A DNA stretch of 64,000 nucleotides from Breviolum minutum Mf 1.05b.01 (taxonomy: Eukaryota > Sar > Dinophyceae > Suessiales > Symbiodiniaceae), in the NCBI GenBank assembly GCA_000507305.1, contig DF241568.1, positions 1-64,000 of the forward strand. Direction: 5' to 3'. Both the position numbers and the translations under genes were made by a program. Shown piece by piece: positions 1 to 10,270 of the stretch (position 1 is its first letter; each line of letters starts with the position of its first letter). Under the pieces are notes generated by a model that searched no databases, was not told the DNA's origin, and saw nothing but the letters and a program-made list of their open reading frames with translations.

Positions 1-600
1 GGGAACACATCCCTGGAAAACTCATAGCCCCATCCAACCCCACGTCCCAATAAATATCTACTGTTTCGTTCAAGACGGTTTGATAAAGCCAGTATAGAAA
101 CCACACATAGTAACATAGCATGCTATTTTTTTGTGGTCATTTGATTGTGCCTCGCCCTCTAATTCATTCTCTTTCATGCACTCTTAAGTTCAAAACAGGT
201 AATATGCTTTTATGTTGTTTACTTGCGTTGCATCGCTTTGGTATTCTCTTTTTATTCTAATTTCTATTCTATAGATTTAACGAACTACTGTCAATTCAAT
301 TCTATTGAGAGTGCGAGTTTCCAGGTTTCCTATAGGAAAAGATCTGCGACCCTCCGATGGTACGAGAAAAGTGATCACCAAAAATCTTCTATGCCAAATT
401 GGTATCTTTGCGGTCCCTGCCTAAACACTGGAAAACCAGTGGATTTCATGAATATTGATCGGGCTCCTTTCATAAAAATGAACATATTATTTACCCGCAA
501 GCCCCCAAGTGATTTTAGTGGTGAATTTCATCTGCAAAAGGATGAACAACTTATCTTCAACAAAAAAGACGCTCAGGTACTTACTGCATAATGATTCATG
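1..600. other. no recognisable gene
   Basis: A 122-codon open frame on the plus strand (223-591) has no recognisable domain, no composition bias and no splice-site support. I see no repeat-family copy either. The stretch is treated as non-coding. Confidence 0.5.
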
Positions 601-674
601 ACACTACCATTTAAACCAAGCAACAATACCTTTTGTGGATCAACACATAATATGGGTCTCAAATGTTCATGATA

Positions 675-788
675 TGCTGATGGAAGAAATCCCAAACAAC
701 CACCTGGAATGTATAAAACCTTGTAAATCATGGGATAAACTACGTAGCTCAACTGGTTTTCTCGCCGGATTTCTGAACCATCAACAGT
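675..788. repeat. family K dispersed fold-back repeat
   Basis: The left end is TGCTGATGGAAGAAATC and the right end is GGATTTCTGAACCATCAACAGT, which are imperfect inverted copies of each other. The middle shares the segment around CTTGTAAATCATGGGATAAACTAC with copies near 28.1 and 57.2 kb. The copy at 39.5 kb shows the arms best. Confidence 0.65.
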
Positions 789-937
789 ATGTTGAAGGTG
801 AGCTCTTTCACAGGCCAGGCAACCTGGGATATCCCACAATGTTGGATGATCCGCATAGTCTCCCCCCACCAGAAGGTGTAGATTATCCGGTGACCATGCG
901 AAGAGTGAAGCACAACTTGGCCCCCGCACATTGAAAA

Positions 938-1092
938 TACACCTGAGCCACGAAAAAAACCCTTATTACTTTCCATTATACTGGTTGGTTAGTAGGGATC
1001 CGTATAATGGATTATTATAATCCCTATATACCTGGGTAGAATAATCCCCTTTATAACCCAACCAACCAGGGTCCCTTTTTTTCATTGCTCAC
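938..1092. repeat. family F dispersed repeat
   Basis: This family is recognised by GAGCCACGAAAAAAACCC, then CTGGTTGGTT, GGATCC(T)TATAATGG, CCCTATATAACTGGGTAG, AACCAACCAGGG and a T-rich end before CATTGCTCAC. The TGGTTGGTT and AACCAACCA segments form inverted arms. No protein is encoded. Near-complete relatives lie at 15.0, 16.2, 19.7, 25.3, 49.0 and 61.6 kb. Confidence 0.75.
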
Positions 1093-1449
1093 CTGTCGTT
1101 TTGAGTTTTGGCTTCTCAACTCTCTGGTTCTTCCGAATCTTCCTCCTAAAAATGTAAAAAATCCATCAACTAAGAAAACGCCTGGTGGCCCTTGAACATG
1201 ATAGTTTTTTTTAAAAGATCGGAATCTCCTTTTTTTTGAAATAGGGGCAAATATTTTTTTAGGTGAACCATGTTAAACTTCAAGAGTGTAATCTTGGTGT
1301 TTTTTTTAAATGGCCGCCCATGAACGAAACATGTTAGAGTCAACGGTTGGTTAATCTTCCTGAAGGTTTTTTTGGTGTTTTTTCATCATATCAACCTGGC
1401 AGCCAGACTTCTTACAGTTTGATGCCCCGGACCCAATCCACGAAAAAAT

Positions 1450-1547
1450 CTAGTTGGTGGTTTCAACCCATCTGGAAAATGTTAGTCAAATTGGATCATT
1501 TCCACAAATAGGGATGAAAATAACAAATCTTTGAAACCACCAACCAG
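1450..1547. repeat. family A dispersed fold-back repeat (MITE-like)
   Basis: Family description. The unit is about 98-105 bp and starts CTAG or CTGG followed by TTGGTGGTT(T/G)(C/A)AACC. It has a middle with GTCAAATTGGATCATTTCCCC and AGGTAGGGGTGAAAAT, and ends TTTGAAACCACCACC(T/C)AG. The first and last 17 or so bases are inverted copies with about one mismatch. Its size and form match a miniature inverted-repeat transposable element, but no transposase is present to confirm the class. Well over 20 copies lie in this window. Confidence 0.85.
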
Positions 1548-1791
1548 ACTTGCCATACCCATCTGTGATGTCTACTAAGATAATAAAATTATCCATTACA
1601 CCTAGCCGGGAGGAGAAACAAAATTCGGACACTTGATATGGAATTTTGGATTCACATGAAGATGGTTCTTTGGAAGGATCTTTGATTGTCTTCAAGGGAG
1701 ATTCCCCGCACGTGGGACCCCCAGCCACCTATACTACTCCTGGACACCACTCCTGTAAGAATCCCTCAAACTATGGGAATGGTATGGAAGG

Positions 1792-1923
1792 CTTACTTGG
1801 AGGATAGGCTCCCAGGACTTGTAAGTAGTTAGGATCACCCCCAGCCAATAAGCCAACAAAACGACCATGGATGGAAGGGGTGTTTGACAACCCCAGGTCT
1901 TGGGGACGAAAACGATCACCATG
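1792..1923. repeat. family B fold-back repeat, degenerate copy
   Basis: The copy starts TTACTTGGAGGATAGGCTCCCAGGACTTGTAAGTAGTTAGGATCACC and keeps the AAGCCA spacer and an ACGATCACCATGG inner arm. The far arm is lost. Confidence 0.55.
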
Positions 1924-2058
1924 GGGTCCCCGAATCGGCCGGAAAAAATGTCCTGCTTTCATTGGAAAAAAAACATGGTGCTGTTTTTTCGGGTAAGTAA
2001 ATCGGTAACTCTCATTACTGCTTGTGCCTTTAACGAATACTTCTTCAGATTGGATTCA

Positions 2059-2138
2059 GATGCCTGGAAGAAGTTCCAAAAAAGTATCCCCAAATGGTGA
2101 TTTACCATGGTAGAATCCGTTCAAAAATCACCTTAAAG
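2059..2138. repeat. family H dispersed repeat
   Basis: The recurring order is a GCCTGGAAGAAGTT segment, a TATTCCCCAAATGGTGG segment, GATTTACCATGGTAGAATCCG and AAAATCACCTTAAA. I recognise relatives near 10.7, 11.3, 24.9, 28.7, 33.3, 53.4, 58.7 and 63.4 kb. Function and class are unknown. Confidence 0.65.
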
Positions 2139-2296
2139 GAGCGCGATCGACCGACTTCACTGAAACGTGACACGTAAGACCCGTCCTACCCGGACCGTTG
2201 TCGTCAATCGACAGCAAGGCACGACTTGAGCTGAAGGTCGTAGACTTTCAAAGCCGTCACAAAATCTCCGAGGTATTCCAAAGATGCCAACCTTAA

Positions 2297-2398
2297 CTGG
2301 TTGGTGGTTCAACTAACCCATTTGAAAAAATATTAGTCAACTTGGATCATTTCCCCGAGTAGAGGTGAACATAAAAAATGTTTGAAACCACCACCTAG
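2297..2398. repeat. family A repeat
   Basis: Complete copy, from CTGGTTGGTGGTTCAA to TTTGAAACCACCACCTAG. Confidence 0.85.
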
Positions 2399-2434
2399 TT
2401 AAGATGTGTATGGAAGTTGGAACACAAGCCAATG

Positions 2435-2570
2435 CCCTGGATGTCGGCACGCCACCATGAAAAAAAGATGGTGGTGAACCTTTTGGATGATGATCTTTAC
2501 CCTTACCTAAAAGAAATGGTGAAGATCGGAAACCAATCTATAAAAAATGGTGGCCAAGGAATTCCAGTGG
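2435..2570. repeat. family G dispersed fold-back repeat
   Basis: Family description. The copy starts CCCTGGA(A/T)GTCG and has the internal runs ATGGTGGT, TTTTGGATGATGAT and GAAACTCGGAAACCAA. It ends ATGGTGGCCAAGGA(C)TTCCAGGG. The CCCTGGAAGTC and GACTTCCAGGG ends are inverted copies. The left end here has one T in place of A. Confidence 0.75.
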
Positions 2571-3280
2571 TTTCTTAACAAAAGTTCCACCAACAATACA
2601 CACACACACACTGATGACTGCTTCCAAAGATCTGTGAGTTTTCTTTAGTAGAGAGGTTTGCTTGATCCCGTATATTTGTGCAGAAAAAGGAACTTGGGTG
2701 TTTCTTTTTCAAAAAACACCTTCTTATTTTGTGGATCGCTTCTCCTCGTTTTTAGGGACTTCGAACCTTCAAAAACCTATCCGACCTATCCGACCCATCT
2801 TCGACCAAAAAAACACGTTGGGGGCTTTTAGGCCTCAATTCTTTCAAATGGTGGGTTTTTTCCATGATGACTTACCATGGTAGAATTCGGATCAAAGAAA
2901 AATCCAACTTCCTTCACTATCCCTTAGTAAGGCCTTAATTTCTTGGGGTACCCTTGGATTCTCATGAACAATGCACTCCAAGCAGCTTTGTGGCATCCGT
3001 GCTAAATCCCAAGATGGCAGTTTCTACTTCACTCATATCTGCAAGAATCACAGATTCACCAGTGGACAAATCTATGACTCCTCAGGTGTGAAATCGGGCA
3101 ACGTTTACACGTTGTGGAAGGCAACGTGAACATCGACGACTTGAGATTTATGTTTCTTTTTTTGGTTGTTGTGGTTCTTGTTTTTTTGGGTTTCATCAAG
3201 GCCCCCTTTGGCCGAAATTTTCGTGTTTTACGTCGAGACTTGATGCGGAAATGCAGAAAACAAGACTATTTTAAGTGGCA

Positions 3281-3540
3281 TCTGCCACCTGGAAAGTAGA
3301 TGGCTACTTGGAGGATCATCCCATTTAGTAAGTGGTTAGTAACCCCTATTTATAAGCCATTTAGGCCATTCGGAAGGGGAATAACCCCATTTAGGGGACT
3401 TACTAACCATGGTTATTAACCACTTACTAAATGGGGTGATCCTCCAAGTAGCCACTCCCATTAGTCTTGGTTTACCATAGCCCGTTACAAATCCACACCT
3501 TTTGGGAGTGGCGATCGCCATCTACTTTCACTCCGGTGTG
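3281..3540. repeat. larger palindrome enclosing a family B element
   Basis: GAAAGTAGATGGC at 3292-3304 and GCCATCTACTTTC at 3517-3529 are perfect inverted 13-mers. Inside, GCCACTCCCA (about 3451-3460) pairs with TGGGAGTGGC (about 3500-3510). A complete family B copy fills 3305-3450. The outer arms therefore look like an older fold-back element into which B inserted. Confidence 0.6.
3305..3450. repeat. family B fold-back repeat (MITE-like), reference copy
   Basis: Family description. The 146-bp near-perfect palindrome starts TACTTGGAGGATCATCCCAT and ends with its reverse complement. The arms extend through TTTAGTAAGTGGTTA. The centre contains AAGCCATTTAGGCCATT, GGAAGGGGA and a CCCATTTAGGGGACTTACTAACC inner arm. 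Other near-complete copies are at 9.4, 27.2, 50.3, 53.7 and 59.2 kb. No coding capacity is seen. Confidence 0.9.
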
Positions 3541-3571
3541 CGCCATTTATAACCGTCTGGGCAGAATAAAT

Positions 3572-3669
3572 CTAGTTGGCGGTTTCAACCCAGTTAAAAA
3601 ATATTAGTCAAAATGAGAATCTTCCCCAAGTAGGGGTGAAAACAAAAACTATTTGAAACCACCACTTAG
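3572..3669. repeat. family A repeat
   Basis: Starts CTAGTTGGCGGTTTCAACC and ends TTTGAAACCACCACTTAG. Both arms are intact with single substitutions. Confidence 0.85.
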
Positions 3670-4060
3670 AAATATACTTCACCAACCTGCTATCCTTTTT
3701 TGCAAACCGAAAAACACAACCCAAACGACTTCAAACAACCCGACTCAGCACCATCTTCTGGCAGGACTTTTTGGAGGTTTCTCAAAATTTGAGATATTAT
3801 GCCAATTGCCAAGACATTCACTCAGCCAAATGAAACATGCAAACAAAAGTTCCAACTTTATTTTCCGACTAAATGTGTATGTAATCCTCAAAAGTTTAAA
3901 AACGTTGGCCATTTGGCTGAATTTTTGATGGAGGAATAGACCCCACTTGTTGGCAACCCCTGAAAAAACATCACCAAAAAAAAACACATTTTTTTGGTGG
4001 CCACCTGGCTCCGGCTAAAAGGAATTAAGTAAGGGGTATATATCAATATATATATATATA

Positions 4061-4163
4061 TGGATGTTTCCGAAAATAGAGGTACCCCCAAATCATCCAT
4101 TTTCATAGGGTTTTCCATTATAAACCATCCATTTTGGGGTACCCTTATTTTTGGAAACACCCA
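4061..4163. repeat. family C fold-back repeat (MITE-like)
   Basis: Family description. The element runs from TGGATGTTTCCGAAAATAG to CTATTTTTGGAAACACCCA. It contains paired GGTACCCC(C/A)AAAT and ATTTTGGGGTACCC segments around a TAGGGTTTTCCATTATAAACCATCC core. This copy sits in a TATATA tract on both sides, so the target may be TA-rich. Other copies are at 20.8, 29.9, 41.3, 49.1, 49.7 and 53.1 kb. Confidence 0.85.
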
Positions 4164-4395
4164 TATATATACCATGTATATAATATAAACTATACATATT
4201 TGCCACCAACTGTAGTCATTTTTGACCCCTTCTAGCAAAAAAAACACCTCCCCAGCTCTAGCTCCTTAGAAACACCCCCCCCAGCTCGGCTTAGGCAGAA
4301 AAAAACTGATTCAGCCCCTTGTTTTCGTTTCAATAATAGGATTTCTCAAGGGGGGGGGAGGGATGGATGGTGGTGATTCCCCTTCAATCTTCCCT

Positions 4396-4519
4396 CCCAT
4401 TTAGATCCAGTGGTTAGGATCACCCCTATTTTTATAAGCCATAAAAAGGCCATTTGGAAGGGGAATTACCCCATGGTTCTTAACCACTTACAAGTCATGG
4501 GAGCCCATCCTCCAAGTAG
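4396..4519. repeat. family B repeat, partial
   Basis: Retains GTGGTTAGGATCACCCC, AAGCCAT, GGCCATTTGGAAGGGGAA and the right arm CATCCTCCAAGTAG. The left terminal arm is missing. Confidence 0.6.
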
Positions 4520-4694
4520 TGCTTCCCCAAGGAGGAAACCCCTCCCTGCACCGAGCTTCGAAGCATTGAAGTCTTCAAAGCCACCAAGGTTGCGCCGTTG
4601 CCACGAAAGTTGCGTGTGAAGGTGATGGCATCCACACACTTGTCACCTGAGCCATCCCCAAAAAAAAACACAAAAATGACATTCCATTGAAATA

Positions 4695-4793
4695 CTGGTT
4701 GGTGGTTGAACCACCCAGTTGAAAAATATTCGTCAAAATGGGAATCTTCCCCAACTAGGGGTGAAAATAAACAATATTTGAAACCACCAGCGA
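4695..4793. repeat. family A repeat
   Basis: CTGGTTGGTGGTTGAACC to ATTTGAAACCACCAGCGAG. It is followed at once by a GGATCCTTATAATGG fragment of family F (about 4798-4850). Confidence 0.8.
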
Positions 4794-5504
4794 GAATATT
4801 GCTTGTTTAAAAGGGATCCTTATAATGGTTTATTGTAATCTCCATGTTTGGATGGGATTGCCAAACATTCTTCCACCCAAAAAAAGGTACTTGGGAGGGC
4901 ATTGTCCCCAAAGTCACCAGTTTTTTTGTGGTTTTTGGACATGGGATCCATAAGTAGGGGCCCAAATAACCCCAGTGAAACCCATTTAATTTTTGGCCTT
5001 TGGGGGGTACCATACCTCCATTTATAACGATCGTAAGGGGGCCGAGGTGTGGGTAAGGTTGGTGGCAAGCAGATTTTGATAGTTGCAGTGTATGCAAAAC
5101 CCACCCTTCAAAAAAACACAGTACTTCTGTAGACCGAGCTGTTGAACTACTTAGATTTACATGTATCAGTTATATAACTCATTGCATATTTTATGTATAT
5201 AGCTGAATATGCAGAATCAAACATATACAATCATATATGTACATAACTATATATATATATATATGCTCTACAACAGAAATAGCTGGCCTCAGTTTTCAGG
5301 CCTTATTTAACCATTGTTTTCCCTCAATAAGACCTTCTTATAAACCTTTGTTTCTCAGGGAGGTGGTACGTTTCAGTGGATACTTTGATCCGAAAAATCC
5401 AAAGCTCTATGACTTTGGGGGGGTGACTTTCCAGCCGTTCGCAGCCCCCTTTTAAGGAAGCCGGAGAAAGTCTCCCAACTACCCATTTTTATCAATGCGT
5501 TATT

Positions 5505-5583
5505 TCACCTACTTATAAAGGAATATTTTGGGGGTTGTAACACACTTACTAATCTTTTACTAACTTCCTGGGACATCCTAGTA
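5505..5583. repeat. family I repeat, right half
   Basis: ACCTACTTATAAAGGAATAT through CTAACTTCCTGGGACATCCTAGTA matches the right half of the family I palindrome seen complete at 23.6 kb. Confidence 0.6.
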
Positions 5584-5883
5584 TGCCCAACCACCAGAAA
5601 CTTCTGGAACGATAATACGACCTTTATTGAAGCATTCGGAATCATTCGGAAACTAGTTGGGAGCCATATTTTGGAGATATGCTTGCTCGTCAAATTGGGA
5701 ATCATTTTTGTCCCCAAGTTTCGGTGTCAAAATAAGAACCATTTGAAGTTTCATCACCCTAAGAAAAGCCTTGCTACATTCCATGACATATCTTGGCAAC
5801 CCTTAGGTCCCCTGCTAAAAGTTAAACTGTTAGTGGGTTACAGGTAAAATACCACTAAACTCTAAGGGGCTGAGGGAATAAGG

Positions 5884-6315
5884 CTAAACTAAGATGTGCC
5901 AAGATATTGGTTGGTTGATCCCTTGACTGGCTAAAATTAAACCTTGTGAAGATGGGTAGTATGGAATCTCCGACTCCACTTCTGACTTCTCCTCGTCACT
6001 GCTATCATCACTGATCACCGTACTATCCGCACTGCTCTTCGGCTTTGGCTGCAATCGGAATGCTTGTGGAATCCTCGACAAGCTAGGGGTTGCTCTTTTC
6101 CCACCGCCTTTCACAGCTTCTTTCCCATGACCCCTTTTTTGCAGCAAACCACCGGCAAAAAGCCCGGAATCTTTCCACCACCTTTTTCGTGCTCCACCTT
6201 TTAGGTGGGACCAGCTAGAATTTTTTATGAATACAAGTGACCCACAAACCAACAGCTTCTTTTTCTGGGAGAAAACAGGATAAAGGACCATTAAAGGATG
6301 ACGAGTTTGTTCAGC

Positions 6316-6386
<71 letters not shown>

Positions 6387-6417
6387 CATCATGATGATCA
6401 ATGATGATCATCATCAA
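5884..6417 (-). CDS. putative exon-bearing ORF: poly-His tract then basic and acidic region
   Basis: The minus-strand frame is open for 177 codons. Its first third is a poly-histidine run made by the GAT/ATG microsatellite and is probably not coding. The later part looks more like protein. It has a Gly/Lys/Arg-rich stretch (residues about 80-115), then SLSRIPQAF, then an acidic patch SDDSSDEEKSEVESE near residues 140-155. A candidate acceptor (GATTGCAG) lies within it, and a candidate donor (CACAAG/GTTTAA) follows the acidic patch. Acidic serine-rich patches of this kind are common casein-kinase-2-like sites, but no domain is recognised. The exact exon limits and the product are unknown. Confidence 0.35.
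6316..6417. repeat. (ATG/GAT)n microsatellite
   Basis: About 70 bp of near-perfect GAT repeats with one GGT interruption, followed by a decayed palindromic ATCATCATGATGATCA tail. Confidence 0.95.
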
Positions 6418-6599
6418 ATGACCAAGTCACCACTTTCTTTGTAAACCAGTTCTGGTTCTCCTTCCATCTTCAAACGCCAAATGCTGTTACCGGCCGCCGC
6501 GATGAAGTTAGTGCTGGGGCCAAAAAGAACTTGCACCTCCGCCTGCAAGTCATGAACACGTGACATTCAACGTTGAGACGAAACACGTATACCCATGTA

Positions 6600-6708
6600 T
6601 ACCCCTGAAGATTAACATGGACGATAATCATGGAGGTTTGGAAGATCTTTTCCTTTCTAAATTATTAAATGGGTGATTTCTAGGTTCCATATTAATCTTG
6701 CAGGGGTT
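6600..6708. repeat. family E fold-back repeat
   Basis: TACCCCTGAAGATTAACATGG to CCATATTAATCTTGCAGGGGTTA. Its right end abuts the family D copy at 6708 with a shared TA, so two TA-targeting elements lie back to back. Confidence 0.75.
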
Positions 6709-6821
6709 ACCCTCCCTAAAAGTAACAGTTCGCCCTTGAAAATGGGCAGGGCCCCAAAAGGAAACGATTGTATTCCAACCATCCATTTTCAGGGGCGAAA
6801 ATGTTAGTTTCAGGGGGTGTA
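6708..6821. repeat. family D fold-back repeat
   Basis: Family description. Copies start TA(C)CCTCCCT(G/A)AAA(C)TAACA and usually carry GTTCGCCCCTGAAAAT, GGCCCCAAAAGGAAA, TCTTCCAACCATCCATTTTCAGGGGCGAA and TGTTAGTTTCAGGGAGGGTA. Arms pair over roughly 40 bases, and the ends keep a TA. A TA target duplication is typical of Tc1/mariner-type elements, so D may be a non-autonomous derivative, but no transposase is seen. Confidence 0.8.
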
Positions 6822-7129
6822 TCTAATATGTTCTATGTATGGTTTGGAAATATATAAACATCTCTATATACATATGTATATATATATATATACACATACG
6901 GATAGGACATACATGTTTCAACAAAAACACATTGGAAAGAAGTATCCTTCTGTTGAGGTTTGTTAGAAGCAGCCCCCCAAACCTCCCGAACACACATTTC
7001 CGAGGCAAAAAAACTTAGGTCCACAAACGACAAACTTTTTTGTAGGTTAAACAACTCTCAAATCTCCACTATATCAACGCAAAGGAAATGGCTGTAGGTG
7101 TAAGGAAGTACCAAAGGTTTGCCAAGTAC

Positions 7130-7255
7130 GTATGAGTTGGTTCATAGGGATCCTTATATTGGCCTATGAAAATCCCCAGGCCCTAGTCTACATAACTGGG
7201 TAGTATAATCCCCTATTTACAGCAAATAACCAGGGTGGAAGGGGCACTGCTCATA
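7130..7255. repeat. family F repeat, diverged
   Basis: GTTGGTTCATAGGGATCCTTAT and ATAACTGGGTAGTATAATCC followed by AATAACCAGGG. The middle is diverged. Confidence 0.6.
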
Positions 7256-7394
7256 TATGAATACATATTTACCCAAGGAATGCAGCTATTTTTGACCCAA
7301 AAAACAGGTAAATAGATGGGACGACTCCGTTTTCTGAGGTTGTAACCTGTATTATCAAACTTTCTCGGTCAAATGATGACTCTATTTTTCTGGG

Positions 7395-7501
7395 TACACC
7401 CTGGAAGATTTTTCGTGGACCATAATCATGGAGGTTTGGAAGATAAATTTTCCTTTCTAAATGGGTAATTTGTAGGTTCCATGTTAATCTTCCAGGGTGT
7501 A
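7395..7501. repeat. family E fold-back repeat, reference copy
   Basis: Family description. The copy starts TACACCCTGGAAGAT and ends ATGTTAATCTTCCAGGGTGTA. TA is present at both ends, and arms of about 23 bases bracket a core with ATAATCATGGAGGTTTGGAAGAT. The best copy is at 57.4 kb. Confidence 0.8.
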
Positions 7502-7560
7502 TGGAAAGCACAATGCTTGAATAATTTTTCACAGCAGTTGGTTGGTGATTTTTAGTATTC

Positions 7561-7676
7561 TACTTGGAGGATCATTCCACTTCTTGGTTAGGATCATCCC
7601 CCAATTTATAAGCCAAAAAAAGGCCATTTGGAAGGGAGCCCCCAACCCCAGGTCTTGGGGACTTACTTATCATGGT
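7561..7676. repeat. family B repeat, right arm lost
   Basis: TACTTGGAGGATCATTCCA at the left end, AAGCCAAAAAAAGGCCATTTGG spacer, then an ACCCCAGGTCTTGGGGACTTA variant. The right terminal arm is absent. Confidence 0.65.
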
Positions 7677-7689
7677 GAGATTCCATATG

Positions 7690-8240
7690 TGGTTCACAGA
7701 AAATGAAACACCTTGCCAAAACCATCGACTGAAAAAACATCCAATGATATGCTAAGGTGCACTCAGAAAGTCAAGGGTATTTCTGTATATCAGTAGCTTC
7801 CCGTTATGAACTTTTGATCGCTCTTACTTCTGTACGATGTCAAAATCATAGTCCCATTATTTTCATCTCGTTCATCGTCATCTGAGAGTGATGGGTGATG
7901 TTAAATGACTCCATGTCACATGTCAGTGATTCAGGCCAAATCATAATGTTTCACCAACATGGATATCTCTGAAATGAAGGGATTTCCCTTCCTCAGTTCC
8001 CTTTTGGGGTGAGGTCGATCAGTCTTGGAGAAATACTTTGGAAGTTGGATGATTTCACAGCTGTATCTAACTCGGATATCATTAAAAAACAACTCTTATA
8101 CACATATCTGACTCACTATAGCTTACATGTGTGTGTATGTAAATGAAAACAAAAATATATATAGTTCCGTACATATTCATATGCATATATATTTGTAAAT
8201 AAATCTGATTCTCTAGTAAGAAGTCACCAAAATCCCTAAC
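7690..8240. other. no gene seen
   Basis: AT-rich DNA. A weak family L-like segment lies at about 7935-8060 (GGGATTTCCCTTCC, TTTTGGGGTGAGGTCG). Otherwise nothing is recognisable. Confidence 0.5.
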
Positions 8241-8387
8241 CACATCTATCCATAAACATGAGCTTCTACTTCAGCAAAGTTTCCATAGGTTCGAAGATCT
8301 GCAGGCCACGACTCTGTCCGTCTCCTGAAATTCCCGGTCACGAAGAGGGGCCCGTTTCGATCTCCAGATTTGTCGCCAATCGCCCCT

Positions 8388-8517
8388 TACCTGTAAGACT
8401 CCCTGGAAGTTTAACATGCCCCTTGGAAAATAGGCCGGGCTCCAAAAAGGAAGCCGGATCGTCTTCCAACCATCACTTTTCAGGGGTAAACTCGCTGTAA
8501 AACTTCCCGGGGTGTAA
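8388..8517. repeat. family D repeat, AAGTTTAACA-arm variant
   Basis: CCCTGGAAGTTTAACATGCCCC at the left end, CTTCCAACCATCACTTTTCAGGGG and AAACTTCCCGGGGTGTAA at the right. It is the same architecture as D with a different terminal arm. Similar variants are at about 18.95 and 51.1 kb. Confidence 0.65.
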
Positions 8518-8582
8518 CCGATTGTGAAGATTATGAGCCACCATGTAAACATTTTGGTATGAGGGAAAAAGCTTTAAACCAA

Positions 8583-8604
8583 AAACACACACACACACAC
8601 ACAT
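8583..8604. repeat. (CA)n microsatellite
   Basis: About 22 bp of CA repeats. A second short run lies at 8767-8780. Confidence 0.9.
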
Positions 8605-9156
8605 AGACACATAGACATAATTGATTCTGGTAGGTAACCTGCAACTCGGGGGTATCTTGAGACTCTGTATCCGATATCCCCTCTTTTTCTAGGACCATAG
8701 TATCAAAGGAACAAAAATTTGGGCAATTGGCACTGTTCCAAACCATAGTACCAGTTGGGATGTATAAAACACACACACACAAAAAAATAATGGTATCATC
8801 TGGTAAATAACAATATGTGAGATACAATTTTATATAAGAGAAGATATGATGGTTGCTTTGATGATCACAAGTTGATATTGAATAAGGGGATAAACATGGA
8901 CAAACAACATATTCTCAACTGAGACAGGAATTCAGAACCATCATCAGATCACTTGATCGATATATAGTCTATGCTATACGGTTTTTTATTTTTTCGCAGG
9001 AAATGGTGTCCGTCGCAAAGGGTCTGTCTCAGACTTTCCGTGAAAAGAAAACAAATCATTCCGACGTTTGGCTCGTGAAGGAGGGATGTGAAAGTCACAG
9101 CTGATGCATTTCGTGCTGGAAACAGGAGTCATTATATCACCAACCCAAACAATACA

Positions 9157-9256
9157 CTGGTTGGTGGTTTCAACCCGGTTGGAAAATATTAGTCAAAATG
9201 GGAATCTTCCCCAAATAGGGATGAACATTCAAAATATTTGAAGTTTCACCAGCTAG
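9157..9256. repeat. family A repeat
   Basis: CTGGTTGGTGGTTTCAACC to GAAGTTTCACCAGCTAG. The right arm belongs to the GAAGTTTCACCA subtype also seen at 40.0, 47.8 and 56.4 kb. Confidence 0.8.
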
Positions 9257-9443
9257 ATACACCATTATAAGGGAAATCCCTGAAACACATCATAGATTTG
9301 AATAGTTTGATCCCCCCAAAATGGGTAATTAAGTGAATGACCGCTAGTAAATCTTCTGTTTTTTTGGATGGTGCAATCTGTTAATCTGTTGGAATGCTTC
9401 ATTGTTGCTTTTTCAATGGGTGGTCCTTGTAAAAAGATCCCCA

Positions 9444-9591
9444 TACTTGGAGGATCATCCTAGGACTTGAAAGTAGTTAGGATTACCCATTTCTAAGCCA
9501 TTCGGGCCATTTGGAAGCGGAACAACCCCAGTTAGGGACTTACGATCACCATGGTTAAACCACTTCCTCAACTGGGATGATCCTCCAAGTA
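9444..9591. repeat. family B repeat
   Basis: Complete 148-bp copy. Both terminal arms are TACTTGGAGGATCATCC-like and the ACTTACGATCACCATGGTT inner arm is present. Confidence 0.85.
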
Positions 9592-9859
9592 CTGCCAAAC
9601 CTCTCCCGGAAATGACATTGCATCTTAGGTGCCTGGGGATCTCGAGCCAAACCATAGCCAACCATGTGAGTAAAAACCGGAGTGTGCCAGAAGATCAGCA
9701 ATCACGAAGCCCCCCATTAAACATCACAAAAAAATCGGCTGGAGGAAACCATCATCTTTAAGCCCCATGAAAGGAAGTGATGTATAGCAAACACCAACCC
9801 CCTCCAACAAAAAGAACATTCATATCGCAAACCCTCACCATCTTAATAGATAAAAAACA

Positions 9860-9973
9860 GCACACAAAACGAAAAGCGACTCCTGAAAGCAATTCTTTCC
9901 CTTGATACAGTAGACGCAGGCTTGAAGTGTGACAGCCCAAAATCTTCGCTGTCCTTGATGCAGGGGGTTCCAT
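9860..9973 (-). CDS. possible ubiquitin-like exon fragment
   Basis: The minus frame reads ...KILGCHTSSLRLLYQGKELL. It resembles the segment of ubiquitin-fold domains that precedes the conserved L-I/L-x-x-G-K-x-L strand. Only about 25 residues can be aligned by eye. A possible acceptor (CATCAAG) lies just upstream and a CAG/GAG junction downstream. The rest of the domain (the N-terminal hairpin and the C-terminal Gly-Gly) is not visible nearby. This may be a chance resemblance or one exon of a Ubl-containing protein. Confidence 0.22.
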
Positions 9974-10124
9974 GGAGATGGAGATTGATAGGAACCTCTA
10001 CGAAACTCGATATCAAAGGCCGAACCTGATTTTTTTTTGTCGAATTTTGGATTGCCGGACGTGCTTGTTTTTTTTTTTGCGGAAAAAAGGAATTCGAATC
10101 ACCGGGAATTACCTTTTATTCCTA

Positions 10125-10270
10125 CCCTGGAAGCCGTTGAACCGCCACTATTTTTGAAAAAAACCTGGTGGTGAACCTTTTCGATGATGATGAATCTTTA
10201 CCCCTTTCTAAAATAGTGGTGAAACTCGGAAACCAAGCCGGCGCGACAAAAATGGTGGAAACCCAAGGAC
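10125..10270. repeat. family G repeat
   Basis: CCCTGGAAGCCGTTG at the left end, GATGATGATGAATCTTTACCCC and GTGGTGAAACTCGGAAACCAA inside. The right arm is decayed. Confidence 0.6.

Noticed and set aside
938-970. Spliced-leader-like GGCTCAGGTG (reverse strand) at the start of family F
   Set aside because: The resemblance to GGCTCAAG is short, and the same bases recur in all F copies as part of the repeat.
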